Shown here piece by piece: positions 25,447 to 33,317 of a stretch of DNA of 41,487 nt (its first letter is position 1; every line of letters starts with the position of its first letter). The notes beneath the pieces were generated by a model, which worked only from the letters and a program-made list of their open reading frames with translations, was not told the DNA's origin and ran no database searches. This stretch comes from Mycolicibacterium septicum DSM 44393. GTDB lineage: Bacteria > Actinomycetota > Actinomycetes > Mycobacteriales > Mycobacteriaceae. The position numbers were made by a program, and so were the translations under genes. The stretch covers positions 462,343-503,829 of the forward strand of contig NZ_HG322952.1 of assembly GCF_000455325.1 (NCBI RefSeq), written 5' to 3'.

Positions 25447-26532
25447 TCACCAGCGGAACGGCCGATCCAGGGTGAGCGTGCGCTCCGCCGGGGCGTACCA
25501 GCCCTGCAGCGCATGCTGGTCGGTGTGCAGATAGCACTGCACCCGCACCTCCTGGCTGCCGGGGCGAAATGTGAGCAGCCGGCTGATCGGCAGGGTCGTG
25601 ATCGGCATGTGGTGGCGGCTCAACGACGCCACATTCATGAAATAGGTTCCACCCCAAGCCTGTTCGATATGTGTCTTGCCGCCGTGGGCATCGTCGGGAT
25701 TGGTGTGGGTGTGACCGGCCAACCACAGCGCGACCGCACCCGGGTGTTCGGTGAGGTACCGCTCGAAGGCCCCGGAGTCAGGCTTGCCGCCGACCCAGTA
25801 CAGGTACGACGCGCCCTGCGGCGTCCCCTCCGGGAACGGGCGATGGTAGTGCTCGTAGAGTTCTCCGTCCGCGCCGCGGCGCACCCCCTCCCACTCCCCT
25901 GATGCCACCGTCGTGTCCTTGAGCACGTAGTGGTGCACGGTGATGATGATCGAATCACGGTTCTGTTCAACCATGTTCGCCCACCACTCGAACGTCTCGG
26001 CGGAGACCACCCCACCGGGGTTACCGCCGAGCGTGCCCCGTCCGACGGTCTGCGACGGCTCGTTGCGGTCGCTGAGCATCAGGAAGAGCAGGTTGCCCAC
26101 ACGGAATGAGTAGTGTTCCCAGGTCCCACTGACCTGGTAGCGACGGGCAGCGGCGTCGACACCGGAATGAGCGGCGTGCACGCCCAGCGGATCGATCCAC
26201 TTCTGCCACCACCACGCGTCTGGTTCGGAAAGGCCGCTGCGGTCGTGGTTTCCGCACACCGAGTACACGTCCTCGCGCCGATGCTTGCGCAGCGCCGAGA
26301 GCTGCCTGCGGACCTCCAACCCCTCGGCATCGTCGGGCAGGCTGTGATGGGCACCGGACATGTCACCGACGTCGACGGCGATGTCCCAGTCGAACGACGG
26401 ACCACCTTGCGCTCCACCGAATTCCGACTGCCGGATGGCCTCGGCGAGGCTCTCCCGGCCGAACTGGTTGTCGGTCCCGACGTGGGCATCACCAAATGCC
26501 CACAGCCGAAAGTCACCTTGCTGTGTCGCCAT
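25447..26532 (-). CDS. calcineurin-like metallophosphoesterase
   Basis: This 361-residue protein carries the full metallophosphoesterase metal-site set: GDAHVG (DxH), VDVGDMSG (GD), VCGNHDRSG (GNHD), ITVHHYVL and LAGHTHTN (GHxH). It has no signal peptide or membrane segment, so it is probably cytosolic or loosely associated. The substrate cannot be told; the family covers nucleotide, phospholipid and protein phosphatases. It lies 47 bp downstream of the 4Fe-4S protein gene on the same strand and may be co-transcribed. I do not recall it at this place in H37Rv. Confidence 0.85.
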   Translation of the reverse strand: MATQQGDFRLWAFGDAHVGTDNQFGRESLAEAIRQSEFGGAQGGPSFDWDIAVDVGDMSGAHHSLPDDAEGLEVRRQLSALRKHRREDVYSVCGNHDRSGLSEPDAWWWQKWIDPLGVHAAHSGVDAAARRYQVSGTWEHYSFRVGNLLFLMLSDRNEPSQTVGRGTLGGNPGGVVSAETFEWWANMVEQNRDSIIITVHHYVLKDTTVASGEWEGVRRGADGELYEHYHRPFPEGTPQGASYLYWVGGKPDSGAFERYLTEHPGAVALWLAGHTHTNPDDAHGGKTHIEQAWGGTYFMNVASLSRHHMPITTLPISRLLTFRPGSQEVRVQCYLHTDQHALQGWYAPAERTLTLDRPFRW

Positions 26533-26579
26533 CGTCGCGCCACGTTAGCCGTCGAGGGATGACCGGTCGGGCGTTGCGC

Positions 26580-27635
26580 TCACGGTGATTCCAACGGCCG
26601 GTCAGAGACCCGGATTCCGCTGTCCACCACCTTGACGGTCTTGTGCGGATACCGCTTCTCGGCGTGCGCCTTGGCCGCCGAGTTCGGCAGCACGTACAGC
26701 GTTTCCCGCTTTTCCTGCAGCGGTTTGAGCACCCGGTCCATGAACTCCTTGCGGTCGTCGAGGTAGGGCTCGATCACGTCCTCGCCCGCCGGGCACACCG
26801 CCAGGCAGTACGCCGCCTTGTAGTTGGCCTTGAACGACAGGCTCTGCCACATCGACGCATTCTCGGAATCACTGACCCGGGACCGGAAGTCGGCGGCATC
26901 GCTGCTGTCGGCGACGGTTTGCACCCAGTCGGTGAATCCGCCCATGAACTCGCGGTAGTTGTGCACCGAGCAAGCGACGAAGTCGAACTCACCGTCCTTG
27001 CCGATGGCCCCGACCGGGCAGGCCGCCACGCACAGTTTGCATTCCAGACACGGCGAATAGTCCAGCGGCACGCCGTAACTGCTGATCGGTGCGCCGACCA
27101 GGATGGTGGCCAGCAGGATGAAGTTGCCGAATCTGGGGTGGATCACGTTGCGGTGGATTCCCATCACCCCCAGCCCCGAGGCCACTGCGACCGGCTTGTG
27201 CGCCACCACCCAGATCCGCCCGGGGTACCTGTCCATCTCCATCGGGAAGGTCGCCGACGGGTTCACCGCACGATGGCCGGCATCCTCCAGGGCCCGGGTG
27301 ATCCGGTGGGCCGCCTCGTTGATGACCTCGCCGCTGCGGTGAAACTCCTGGTTGGCCACGCTGCGGGTGGACGAGCGGACGTTGTCGCGGTTCATCTTCA
27401 CGACCAGGGATATGTAGCTGCGGACCCCGGGGAGTGCGGCCTCGACGTGTTCGCGCTCAGAGGCCAGGGCGGGGTCGTCCGCACTGGCGAAGGCCACGTC
27501 GTCGACCCCGGCGTCCAGGCACAAGGCCCACAGCCAGTCGGCGTCGATCACGTCCGGAACCGCCGTGTCCGCACGGGCACGCACCGCGCGGACTGTCGGG
27601 TGGTCGGCCAGGCGGGGCGGGAGTTTCTGCGTCAT
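26580..27635 (-). CDS. QueG/reductive-dehalogenase-like 4Fe-4S protein
   Basis: This 351-residue protein has a C-terminal double-cluster ferredoxin region. The first motif, CLECKLCVAACP, gives the full CxxCxxCxxxCP. The second is spread over ACSVH and YCLAVCP. The preceding block GLGVMGIHRNVIHPRFGNFILLATILV resembles the cobalamin-associated core of epoxyqueuosine reductase (QueG) and reductive dehalogenases, but too little is conserved to claim either reaction. ATG 27635 lies 7 nt after TATACT with no Shine-Dalgarno, suggesting a leaderless start; ATG 27638 is the alternative. A perfect palindrome covers the promoter, so expression is probably controlled by a dedicated repressor. Confidence 0.78.
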   Translation of the reverse strand: MTQKLPPRLADHPTVRAVRARADTAVPDVIDADWLWALCLDAGVDDVAFASADDPALASEREHVEAALPGVRSYISLVVKMNRDNVRSSTRSVANQEFHRSGEVINEAAHRITRALEDAGHRAVNPSATFPMEMDRYPGRIWVVAHKPVAVASGLGVMGIHRNVIHPRFGNFILLATILVGAPISSYGVPLDYSPCLECKLCVAACPVGAIGKDGEFDFVACSVHNYREFMGGFTDWVQTVADSSDAADFRSRVSDSENASMWQSLSFKANYKAAYCLAVCPAGEDVIEPYLDDRKEFMDRVLKPLQEKRETLYVLPNSAAKAHAEKRYPHKTVKVVDSGIRVSDRPLESP

Positions 27636-27639
27636 CATG

Positions 27640-27663
27640 CTGAGTATAGTTATCTATACTCAG
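27640..27663. promoter_or_regulatory. perfect palindromic operator at the 4Fe-4S gene start
   Basis: Arms CTGAGTATAG and CTATACTCAG are perfect 10-nt inverted repeats around TTAT. The palindrome contains the minus-strand TATACT -10 and ends one base before the first ATG, so a bound repressor would block RNA polymerase. It also lies in the intergenic region of the divergent gene at 27744. No regulator gene is adjacent; the nearest are the ArsR and TetR genes 8-9 kb away. Confidence 0.8.
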
Positions 27664-27743
27664 CCCGCAAGGATCCTTCCCGTCGGCGTAAAGAAACCGT
27701 TCGGGCCGGATGCAGGCGCGTTCGCAGCGGGTACACCCGATAT

Positions 27744-28271
27744 ATGGACGGCATCCGGCTAGTGCGCCCCTTGCTCGACGGTTCCCGGGCGTGGGGTTGC
27801 GTGCAGGTCAGGCCCGGCCGTTTCGGCATCACCTACTACCGGCTGGTGGTGTACCCGCCCGGCATCGGTACCGCCGAGCGCCGCCTCGTGCGAGTGGCCC
27901 GGGGTTGGCCGCTGTGGGGAATGTTCGTGTGGCTGCTGTGCCAGCTGTGGCTGGGTGGGCAGATGTCGCCCTGGCCGGCGTTCGGCGTGTCCACCGCGGT
28001 GTTCCTCGCCACCGGAGCCGTCGCGCTCGGGCTGTCCGGCAGTACATACCACCGCGTGCGGACACTGAGTGCGGCGACGATGGCCGGTTGCGACGATCCG
28101 GGATCGGCAGCCGCCCGCGAGCGCCTGGTCGTGCTGGCCGCGGAGCTGCTACACGCCGACGAGTGCCGCGATCGCGGGGACATCACCGCCGTCGACCACG
28201 AGCTAATCTGGTGGCGGGTCTACGACCGGATGCATGCCGACAAGCCCGCAAATACCCAGCACAGCAGCTGA
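27744..28271 (+). CDS. conserved membrane protein of unknown function
   Basis: I do not recognise a characterised family in this 175-residue protein. The N-terminus (MDGIRLVRPLLDGSRAWGCVQVRPGRFG...) is soluble. Two hydrophobic segments follow at about residues 60-75 (LWGMFVWLLCQLWLGG) and 78-100 (WPAFGVSTAVFLATGAVALGLS). The C-terminal half is soluble and probably helical (AAARERLVVLAAELLHADECRDRGD...). ATG 27744 has only a weak ribosome binding site. It is divergent from the 4Fe-4S gene and faces a palindromic operator 80 bp upstream. Confidence 0.75.
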   Translation: MDGIRLVRPLLDGSRAWGCVQVRPGRFGITYYRLVVYPPGIGTAERRLVRVARGWPLWGMFVWLLCQLWLGGQMSPWPAFGVSTAVFLATGAVALGLSGSTYHRVRTLSAATMAGCDDPGSAAARERLVVLAAELLHADECRDRGDITAVDHELIWWRVYDRMHADKPANTQHSS

Positions 28272-28304
28272 TCTCGGGCATGCACGACAGCGCCGTAACA
28301 ACCA

Positions 28305-28339
28305 CGAGCGGGCGCGTCACGGAAGGACGCGCCCGCTCG
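28305..28339. terminator. bidirectional hairpin terminator
   Basis: A perfect 14-bp stem with arms 28305-28318 (CGAGCGGGCGCGTC) and 28326-28339 encloses a 7-nt loop. It sits between the convergent membrane-protein and small secreted-protein genes. On the minus strand it is followed by a weakly U-rich GTGGTTGTT; on the + strand by GGGTGCTTGG. Confidence 0.65.
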
Positions 28340-28368
28340 CGGGTGCTTGGTACCGACTCGGCCAGTGG

Positions 28369-28593
28369 CTAGCGGCGAGCCCCGGGCATGCCCAGCCACG
28401 GGAACACCGGCTGATTGGCCGGCGGCGCCGTCGTTCCCGGCCTGGCCTTGATCGAGGTGCTGCCGTTGGTCGTGCAGATCGTCTTGGTGGCCGTGTCCTG
28501 GCAGGTCGGTCGGGCACTCGCAACCGGAGCCGAAACGACCGATACGGCAGCCAAACTCGCCATCAAGAATGCCAACTTGCCGCGACCAGTCAT
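28369..28593 (-). CDS. small secreted protein (74 aa)
   Basis: ATG 28593 has a strong GGAAGGA ribosome binding site upstream. The product has a signal peptide (about residues 1-27, ending VASA), giving a mature peptide of about 47 residues with Cys31 and Cys40, probably disulfide bonded, and a Pro-rich end (APPANQPVFPWLGMPG). I do not recognise the family. It lies 41 bp downstream of the DUF4189 gene on the same strand, so both are probably on one transcript that ends at the 28305-28339 hairpin. Confidence 0.72.
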   Translation of the reverse strand: MTGRGKLAFLMASLAAVSVVSAPVASARPTCQDTATKTICTTNGSTSIKARPGTTAPPANQPVFPWLGMPGARR

Positions 28594-28634
28594 CTTGTCC
28601 TTCCCTTTCCGGGCTACGACCGTCCGCCCGCTCA

Positions 28635-29066
28635 TCACGGGCACGCCGATACGACGACGGGGGAATCCGCATCGAGCGGGGTGTTGTTCGCCGCCGCCCG
28701 GTTGAATGCGTCCTGACGGGCGGCCTCGACCGTCGCCCCGGCTCCGCCGGCCACCGCGTGGTTACTGGGGCTCGCGACGGACACGATGCAGAGGTTGTCG
28801 TTGGTCACCTCGTCAACGGTGCACTCCACACCCCCCGCGTTCTGGCAGGCCGCGACCACCGCCGCGGAGGCCTCTTCGCTCGTATCACCGGTAGCGGTGA
28901 AACCCGCTATGGTGTCGATGAATTCGCCGGTACCGACAGCAGCAAAAATGTCTTCGGGGTCCTCGACATAACCACCGGGTCCGCCCGCCCATGCGGTGCC
29001 CGCGGTAATCCCGGCAGCAATAACGCCCGCGCCCAGGATCGCCGAAACCCATCGGGATTTGACCAT
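28635..29066 (-). CDS. secreted DUF4189-domain protein
   Basis: A 143-residue exported protein has a signal peptide of about 27 residues ending AWA. The mature part has the DUF4189 pattern: a short repetitive fold with alternating Ala/Gly and four cysteines (VVAACQNAGG, VECTVDE, DNLCIVS, VVSACP), probably two disulfides. Mycobacterial relatives include Rv1269c and Rv1813c, secreted proteins of poorly known function. ATG 29066 is preceded by GAGAGGA. It is probably the first gene of a two-gene secreted unit. Confidence 0.85.
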   Translation of the reverse strand: MVKSRWVSAILGAGVIAAGITAGTAWAGGPGGYVEDPEDIFAAVGTGEFIDTIAGFTATGDTSEEASAAVVAACQNAGGVECTVDEVTNDNLCIVSVASPSNHAVAGGAGATVEAARQDAFNRAAANNTPLDADSPVVVSACP

Positions 29067-29241
29067 TCCGGTCCTCTCTTCAAAGTGGTTTCAGCGTCAG
29101 ACTACGCAAACAATGCATGAACGATGAGCAAATTGACTGTGCTGTCGTTGCATTCATCGCCGATTCAGGCCGAGCGCAAACCAATTTGATGAAAAGCCCG
29201 CCACAATCTGGCGTCTCGTGATAGCGCACGGCCGAAGGCCC

Positions 29242-29274
29242 CCGCTCGCGCGCAAAAGTGTTACCCGCGAGCGG
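29242..29274 (-). terminator. GC-rich hairpin downstream of pks16
   Basis: CCGCTCGC (29242-29249) and GCGAGCGG (29267-29274) pair perfectly, and the right arm can instead pair with CGCTCGC near 29300, giving alternative folds. It lies about 50-80 nt past the pks16 stop. No U-tract follows. The rest of 29067-29321 shows nothing coding. Confidence 0.35.
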
Positions 29275-29321
29275 CGTGCCGCGCTGCAGGCGCGCACGCT
29301 CGCGGTGCAAAAGGCTGAAAG

Positions 29322-30956
29322 CTAGGTGACCAAGGAGACCGAGTTGGCGCGACGCAGCTTGCCCGACGGGGTCTTCGGGATACTGCCGGGCCCGAGCACC
29401 ACGACGTTGCGCGGACGCATGTCGACCTCGGAGACCACCTCGTGGGCCACCTGGTGCTCGATGCGACGCACCTCGGCCGGATCCTGCCAGGCGTTGGACT
29501 CCACGGCGACGGCGAAGGTCTCACGCGAGTGCCCGGCATCCAGCCGCACCGCGACGGCGCAGCCCGGGCGGACACCCTCGACGCGGCCGGCGGCACGCTC
29601 GATGTCGGTCGGGTAGATGTTGCGCCCGGCCATGATGATCACGTCCTTGACGCGACCACACACGATGACGTTGCCCTCTTCGGTGATGTACCCGAGGTCG
29701 CCGGTGTCGTACCAGCCGTGCTCATCCTGGGCCGGCAAGAAGCCGCCCATGGTGATGTAGCCGGGGGTCAGCGACTCGCCGCGCAGCTCGATGACGCCGA
29801 CACCGCGGGCGGGCATCACGTCGCCGTGCTCGTCGACGACGCGGGCCTCGAGGTCCTTCAGCAGCGGGCCGAGTGAGGCCAGCCGGCGGGTGTTGCCCTT
29901 GGTGGCGGGCACGGCGCGGCGCAGCGCGGCCAGCAGGTCGGCGTCGACCTCGTCGACCACCAGGCCGGCGTTGCACGGGGAGAACGACACGGCCAGGCAG
30001 GTCTCGGCCATGCCGTAGGCCGGCAGGATCGCCGAGGAGGGCAGGCCGAACGGCTTGCCCGCATCGAGCAGGTCCTCGACGTCGGCCGGCTCCACCGGCT
30101 CGGCACCCGAGAGCGCGAACCGCAGGGTGGACAAGTCGTACTCGCCCGGCTTGGCCTGACGGCGCAACCGCTTGGCGAACAACGCGTAGGCGAAGTTCGG
30201 CGCCGCGGTCATGGTGCCCTTGTACTTGGTGATGAGCTTCGCCCACAGCAGCGTGTCGCGCAGGAAGTCCATCGGCGTGACCTTGACGAGCTCGGCGCCG
30301 AAGTACATCGGGATGGTCAGGAAGCCGACCATGCCCATGTCATGGAAGCAGGGCAGCCAGCTCACCATGACGTCCTTGTCGACGTCGTACTCCGCGCCGA
30401 TGAACATCGCCTCGGCATTGGAGTGGATGTTGCGGTGCGTGATCTGGACGGCCTTGGGCGAACCGGTCGAGCCGGACGTCAGCTGCATCAGCGCCAGATC
30501 GTCCTCGCCGGTCTCCACCGGGTCGATCGGGTCGGCGGCCAGCAGGTCGGCGATCTTGACGACCTTGATGCCCTTTTCCTCGAGCACCGGGATGGCCACC
30601 AGGAACGGCTCGGAGACGATGACGGCGTCGGCCTCGATCATGCCGATCACGTTCATGGTGTCCTCGGCCCACACCGCCAGGTCGGTACGCGGGGTCGGCT
30701 GGTGCAGCATGGTCAGGCTCGCGCCACGCATCCACACGCCCTGCGCGGTCGGCGCGATCTCGACGGGGAAGCCGGCGAGCACGCCGACGGCGTCGCCGTG
30801 ACCGATACCCGCGGCGGCCAGGCCGCCTGCGATCCGCCGGGCCCGCTCGTGAACCTCACCCCAGGTGTGGCGAACCGGCTCATGCGGCTCACCAGTGACC
30901 ATTCCGCGCTTGCTCTCACGAGCGTTGCGGAACATCTTCTCGGTGAATCTGCTCAC
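29322..30956 (-). CDS. pks16: acyl-AMP/CoA ligase (Pks16-like, ANL superfamily)
   Basis: This 544-residue adenylate-forming enzyme activates a carboxylic acid, probably a fatty acid, with ATP. Motifs are the P-loop LTSGSTGSPKAVQITHRN near residue 165, the LPAYGMAE block, the YDTGDLGYI hinge region and the C-terminal PKTPSGKLRR with the adenylation lysine. Despite the historical name it contains no ketosynthase or other PKS domain. It matches Rv1013 in length and place. GTG 30956 has an excellent AAGGAGG upstream. Whether it ends with acyl-AMP or acyl-CoA cannot be decided here. Confidence 0.92.
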   Translation of the reverse strand: MSRFTEKMFRNARESKRGMVTGEPHEPVRHTWGEVHERARRIAGGLAAAGIGHGDAVGVLAGFPVEIAPTAQGVWMRGASLTMLHQPTPRTDLAVWAEDTMNVIGMIEADAVIVSEPFLVAIPVLEEKGIKVVKIADLLAADPIDPVETGEDDLALMQLTSGSTGSPKAVQITHRNIHSNAEAMFIGAEYDVDKDVMVSWLPCFHDMGMVGFLTIPMYFGAELVKVTPMDFLRDTLLWAKLITKYKGTMTAAPNFAYALFAKRLRRQAKPGEYDLSTLRFALSGAEPVEPADVEDLLDAGKPFGLPSSAILPAYGMAETCLAVSFSPCNAGLVVDEVDADLLAALRRAVPATKGNTRRLASLGPLLKDLEARVVDEHGDVMPARGVGVIELRGESLTPGYITMGGFLPAQDEHGWYDTGDLGYITEEGNVIVCGRVKDVIIMAGRNIYPTDIERAAGRVEGVRPGCAVAVRLDAGHSRETFAVAVESNAWQDPAEVRRIEHQVAHEVVSEVDMRPRNVVVLGPGSIPKTPSGKLRRANSVSLVT

Positions 30957-31368
30957 GACGACCTCCTTGGCTTCCGCGGCTCCGACACCAGCGACAGTGC
31001 GCCAGGTGCAGTTGCCCGGTTATCCATGCTCCGCCCGCTGCACACCGCTTTTGGGTAGGCGCGCGCACACGATTGGGGAGCAGTTATGTCTCGAAAAGGT
31101 GATGCCCCAGTACCGGGTATACAGCTCCGCGACCGCCCACCGTGACGGGCGGCGGGCGCACAAGTCGCATCCGATGCAAGATCGCTAGCATTCACCGTCG
31201 CTCATCTTAAGAGACCCTTAAGTAACTGGCCAAACCCTCGCGTTAATTGAGGTCTGTGTCACAGTCTCAGCAGGTTTAGCGGCGAGGGCTACGCCGTTTT
31301 CCACCCAGGGGTTGTTCCTGCACGGAGTCCGCAGCCCTGACGTCGAAAACAGCGAACGACCACAGTGC
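30957..31368. other. 412-bp intergenic region between pks16 and ispE
   Basis: Both flanking genes are on the minus strand, so this holds the pks16 leader and promoter; no clear -10/-35 pair stands out. It contains an AT-rich stretch with two CTTAAG sites (31206-31222), a short palindrome CTGTGTCACAG (31254-31264), and a 19-codon + strand open frame (31086-31145) with GGGGAG upstream. I recall Rv1012 at this place in H37Rv, but see no equivalent coding sequence here. Confidence 0.6.
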
Positions 31369-32361
31369 TCAGGCCGAGGTCGACGGCTCCGGGACGACCC
31401 GGGCACCGCTCACGGGCCCGCTGGCCACCCGCACCGTCCGGCACACACCCGCACCGGCCAGTTCCGCGCCGACGTCCACCGCAGAGGTCGACGACGGGCA
31501 CAGGAACGCGCACGTCGGACCCGACCCGGACACGATGCCGGCCAGCGCACCCGCCTCCACCCCGGCACGCAGCGTCCGGCGCAGGTCGGGGTACAGGCTC
31601 AGCGCCGCCGGCTGCAGATCATTGCCCAGCAGTGCGGCGAGTTCGGCCGGATCACCGGACGCCAGCGCGGCCAGCACGGGCTCGGGCTCCTCGGCCCGCG
31701 GCGGGCCTCCTGTCGAGGTGTCCGCACGCAGCCGGTCCAGTTCGCCGAACACCTTCGGGGTGGACAGGCCCTTGTGCGCAAACGCCAGCACCCAGTGGAA
31801 GGTACTGCGGGCCAGCACCGTGGCCAGCTCCTCACCGCGGCCGGTGCCCAGCGCCGTGCCGCCGTGCAGCGCGAACGGGACGTCACTGCCCAGCTGGGCG
31901 GCCAGGGCATGCAGATCGCGCCTGGGCACCCCGAGCTCCCACAGCGTGTTCATCGCCACCAGCACCGCGGCCGCGTCGGCACTGCCCCCGGCCATGCCGC
32001 CTGCCACCGGGATCGACTTGTCGATGCTGATCGACACGTCCGGCGACCGGCCCACGTGCTCGGCCAGCAGCTCGGCGGCGCGCCAGGCCAGGTTGCGCTC
32101 GTCGGTGGGCACCGACTCCACGCCCTCCCCCTCGACCGTCAGCGACAACATGTCGGCGTTGCGCACCGTCACCTCGTCCAGGAGCGACACGGCGTGGAAC
32201 ACCGTGGTGAGGTCGTGGTAACCGTCGTCGCGCTCATCGCCCACGGCCAGGTACAGATTCACCTTGCCGGGGACGCGCACGGTGACAGAACCGGTGGGGA
32301 CCCACTCGGACGCGGTACTGCCGTCGGATGCTGACACGGCCACGACACTATCGCCGCTCAC
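31369..32361 (-). CDS. ispE: 4-diphosphocytidyl-2-C-methyl-D-erythritol kinase
   Basis: This GHMP kinase of the MEP isoprenoid pathway phosphorylates CDP-ME at the 2-position. Motifs: VRVPGKVNLYLAVG (substrate site), IPVAGGMAGGSADAAAVLVAMN (ATP loop), LGSDVPFALHGGTALGTGRGE and IVSGSGPTCAFL. The 330-residue form starts at GTG 32361, about 20 residues longer than the M. tuberculosis annotation; in-frame GTGs at 32343 and 32337 are alternatives and no start has a strong Shine-Dalgarno. In H37Rv it directly follows ksgA; here a divergent kinase gene separates them, so ispE needs its own promoter. Confidence 0.95.
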   Translation of the reverse strand: MSGDSVVAVSASDGSTASEWVPTGSVTVRVPGKVNLYLAVGDERDDGYHDLTTVFHAVSLLDEVTVRNADMLSLTVEGEGVESVPTDERNLAWRAAELLAEHVGRSPDVSISIDKSIPVAGGMAGGSADAAAVLVAMNTLWELGVPRRDLHALAAQLGSDVPFALHGGTALGTGRGEELATVLARSTFHWVLAFAHKGLSTPKVFGELDRLRADTSTGGPPRAEEPEPVLAALASGDPAELAALLGNDLQPAALSLYPDLRRTLRAGVEAGALAGIVSGSGPTCAFLCPSSTSAVDVGAELAGAGVCRTVRVASGPVSGARVVPEPSTSA

Positions 32362-32392
32362 CCGTGGTTGTCGGTGAACTTAAGCTGAGACG

Positions 32393-33259
32393 GTGCCCTC
32401 AGCCGAGGTGATCGTCGCGGGATACACCGCGATGAAAGTCGTGGGGAGCGGCGGCTCCGCCGTCGTATACCTGGCCCGCGATCCCGACGGGGCCACCGTC
32501 GCGCTCAAGGTGCTCGATGAACAGCACCGCCAACCCGCCCACCTGGCCAGGCTGCAACGCGAATTCGACTTCGCCCGTCAGCTCGCCCACCCGAACATCG
32601 TCACGGTGTACGCGGCAGGCCCGGGCTGGCTGGCGATGGAGTTCCTCGACGGCGGAACGGTGAACACCCTGCCCGGTATCCCGGAGCGGCTCACCGCGTT
32701 GACCCAGATCGCGGGGGCGCTCGATCTGGCCCACCGTCGCGGAATCGTGCACTGCGACGTCAAACCCGCCAATATCCTTGTCGATCAGCCGTTTTCGAGA
32801 GCAGTGCTGATCGACTTCGGCGTCGCGCACTCCATGGCCGAGGATGTCGCGGCCCGGCTGGCGCACGATCGTTCCGGGCGGATGAGCCTCGACCCGGCGC
32901 GGCGCATCACCCGTCAGGCACGCCAGCCGCACCCGAACATCCAAGCCTCACTGCCGTATTCGGCACCCGAACTGCTCGTCGGGAGAACACCGTCGGCGGC
33001 CACGGATCAGTACGCACTGGCGTGCACAACAGTTGAGCTGCTGACCGGGTCGCCACCGTTTACCGCGGAGACCGCGATAGCTCTGATCGATCATCAGCTG
33101 TACAGCCGGCCGCCACGAATCTCGCAGCGGTGCAGCTGGATTCCACACGCGGTGGACTCGATCATCGCCAAGGCGATGGCGAAGGAACCCGACCGGCGCC
33201 ACGACTCGTGTTCGGAGTTCGTCGGCTTGATCACCGGCGCGATCGGGTCCCCGATGTGA
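32393..33259 (+). CDS. soluble serine/threonine protein kinase with a long activation segment
   Basis: This 288-residue Hanks-type kinase is essentially only a catalytic domain, with no membrane segment or sensor domain. Visible elements: Gly loop GSGGSAVVY (18-26), Lys39, the catalytic loop H120-C-D122-V-K124-P-A-N127, D141-F-G and A191-P-E193. Two oddities stand out. The HRD arginine is Cys, making it a non-RD kinase; and DFG to APE spans 53 residues, about twice that of PknB. GTG 32393 leaves only 31 bp to ispE; GTG 32408 is possible. It is inserted between ispE and ksgA, which are neighbours in H37Rv. Confidence 0.88.
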   Translation: MPSAEVIVAGYTAMKVVGSGGSAVVYLARDPDGATVALKVLDEQHRQPAHLARLQREFDFARQLAHPNIVTVYAAGPGWLAMEFLDGGTVNTLPGIPERLTALTQIAGALDLAHRRGIVHCDVKPANILVDQPFSRAVLIDFGVAHSMAEDVAARLAHDRSGRMSLDPARRITRQARQPHPNIQASLPYSAPELLVGRTPSAATDQYALACTTVELLTGSPPFTAETAIALIDHQLYSRPPRISQRCSWIPHAVDSIIAKAMAKEPDRRHDSCSEFVGLITGAIGSPM

Positions 33260-33262
33260 AGA

Positions 33263-33295
33263 AGATCGCGAGATTCTCATGGAATCTCGCGATCT
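33263..33295. terminator. bidirectional hairpin terminator
   Basis: Perfect 14-bp stem: AGATCGCGAGATTC (33263-33276) and its complement (33282-33295) around a 5-nt loop, sited between the stops of the convergent kinase and ksgA genes. No strong U-tract on either strand. Confidence 0.7.
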
Positions 33296-33317
33296 ACTTC
33301 ACTGTGAGAACAGGCAC

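Noticed and set aside
29322..30956. Polyketide synthase, from the name pks16
   Set aside because: Only an adenylate-forming ligase domain is present; no KS, AT or ACP motifs.
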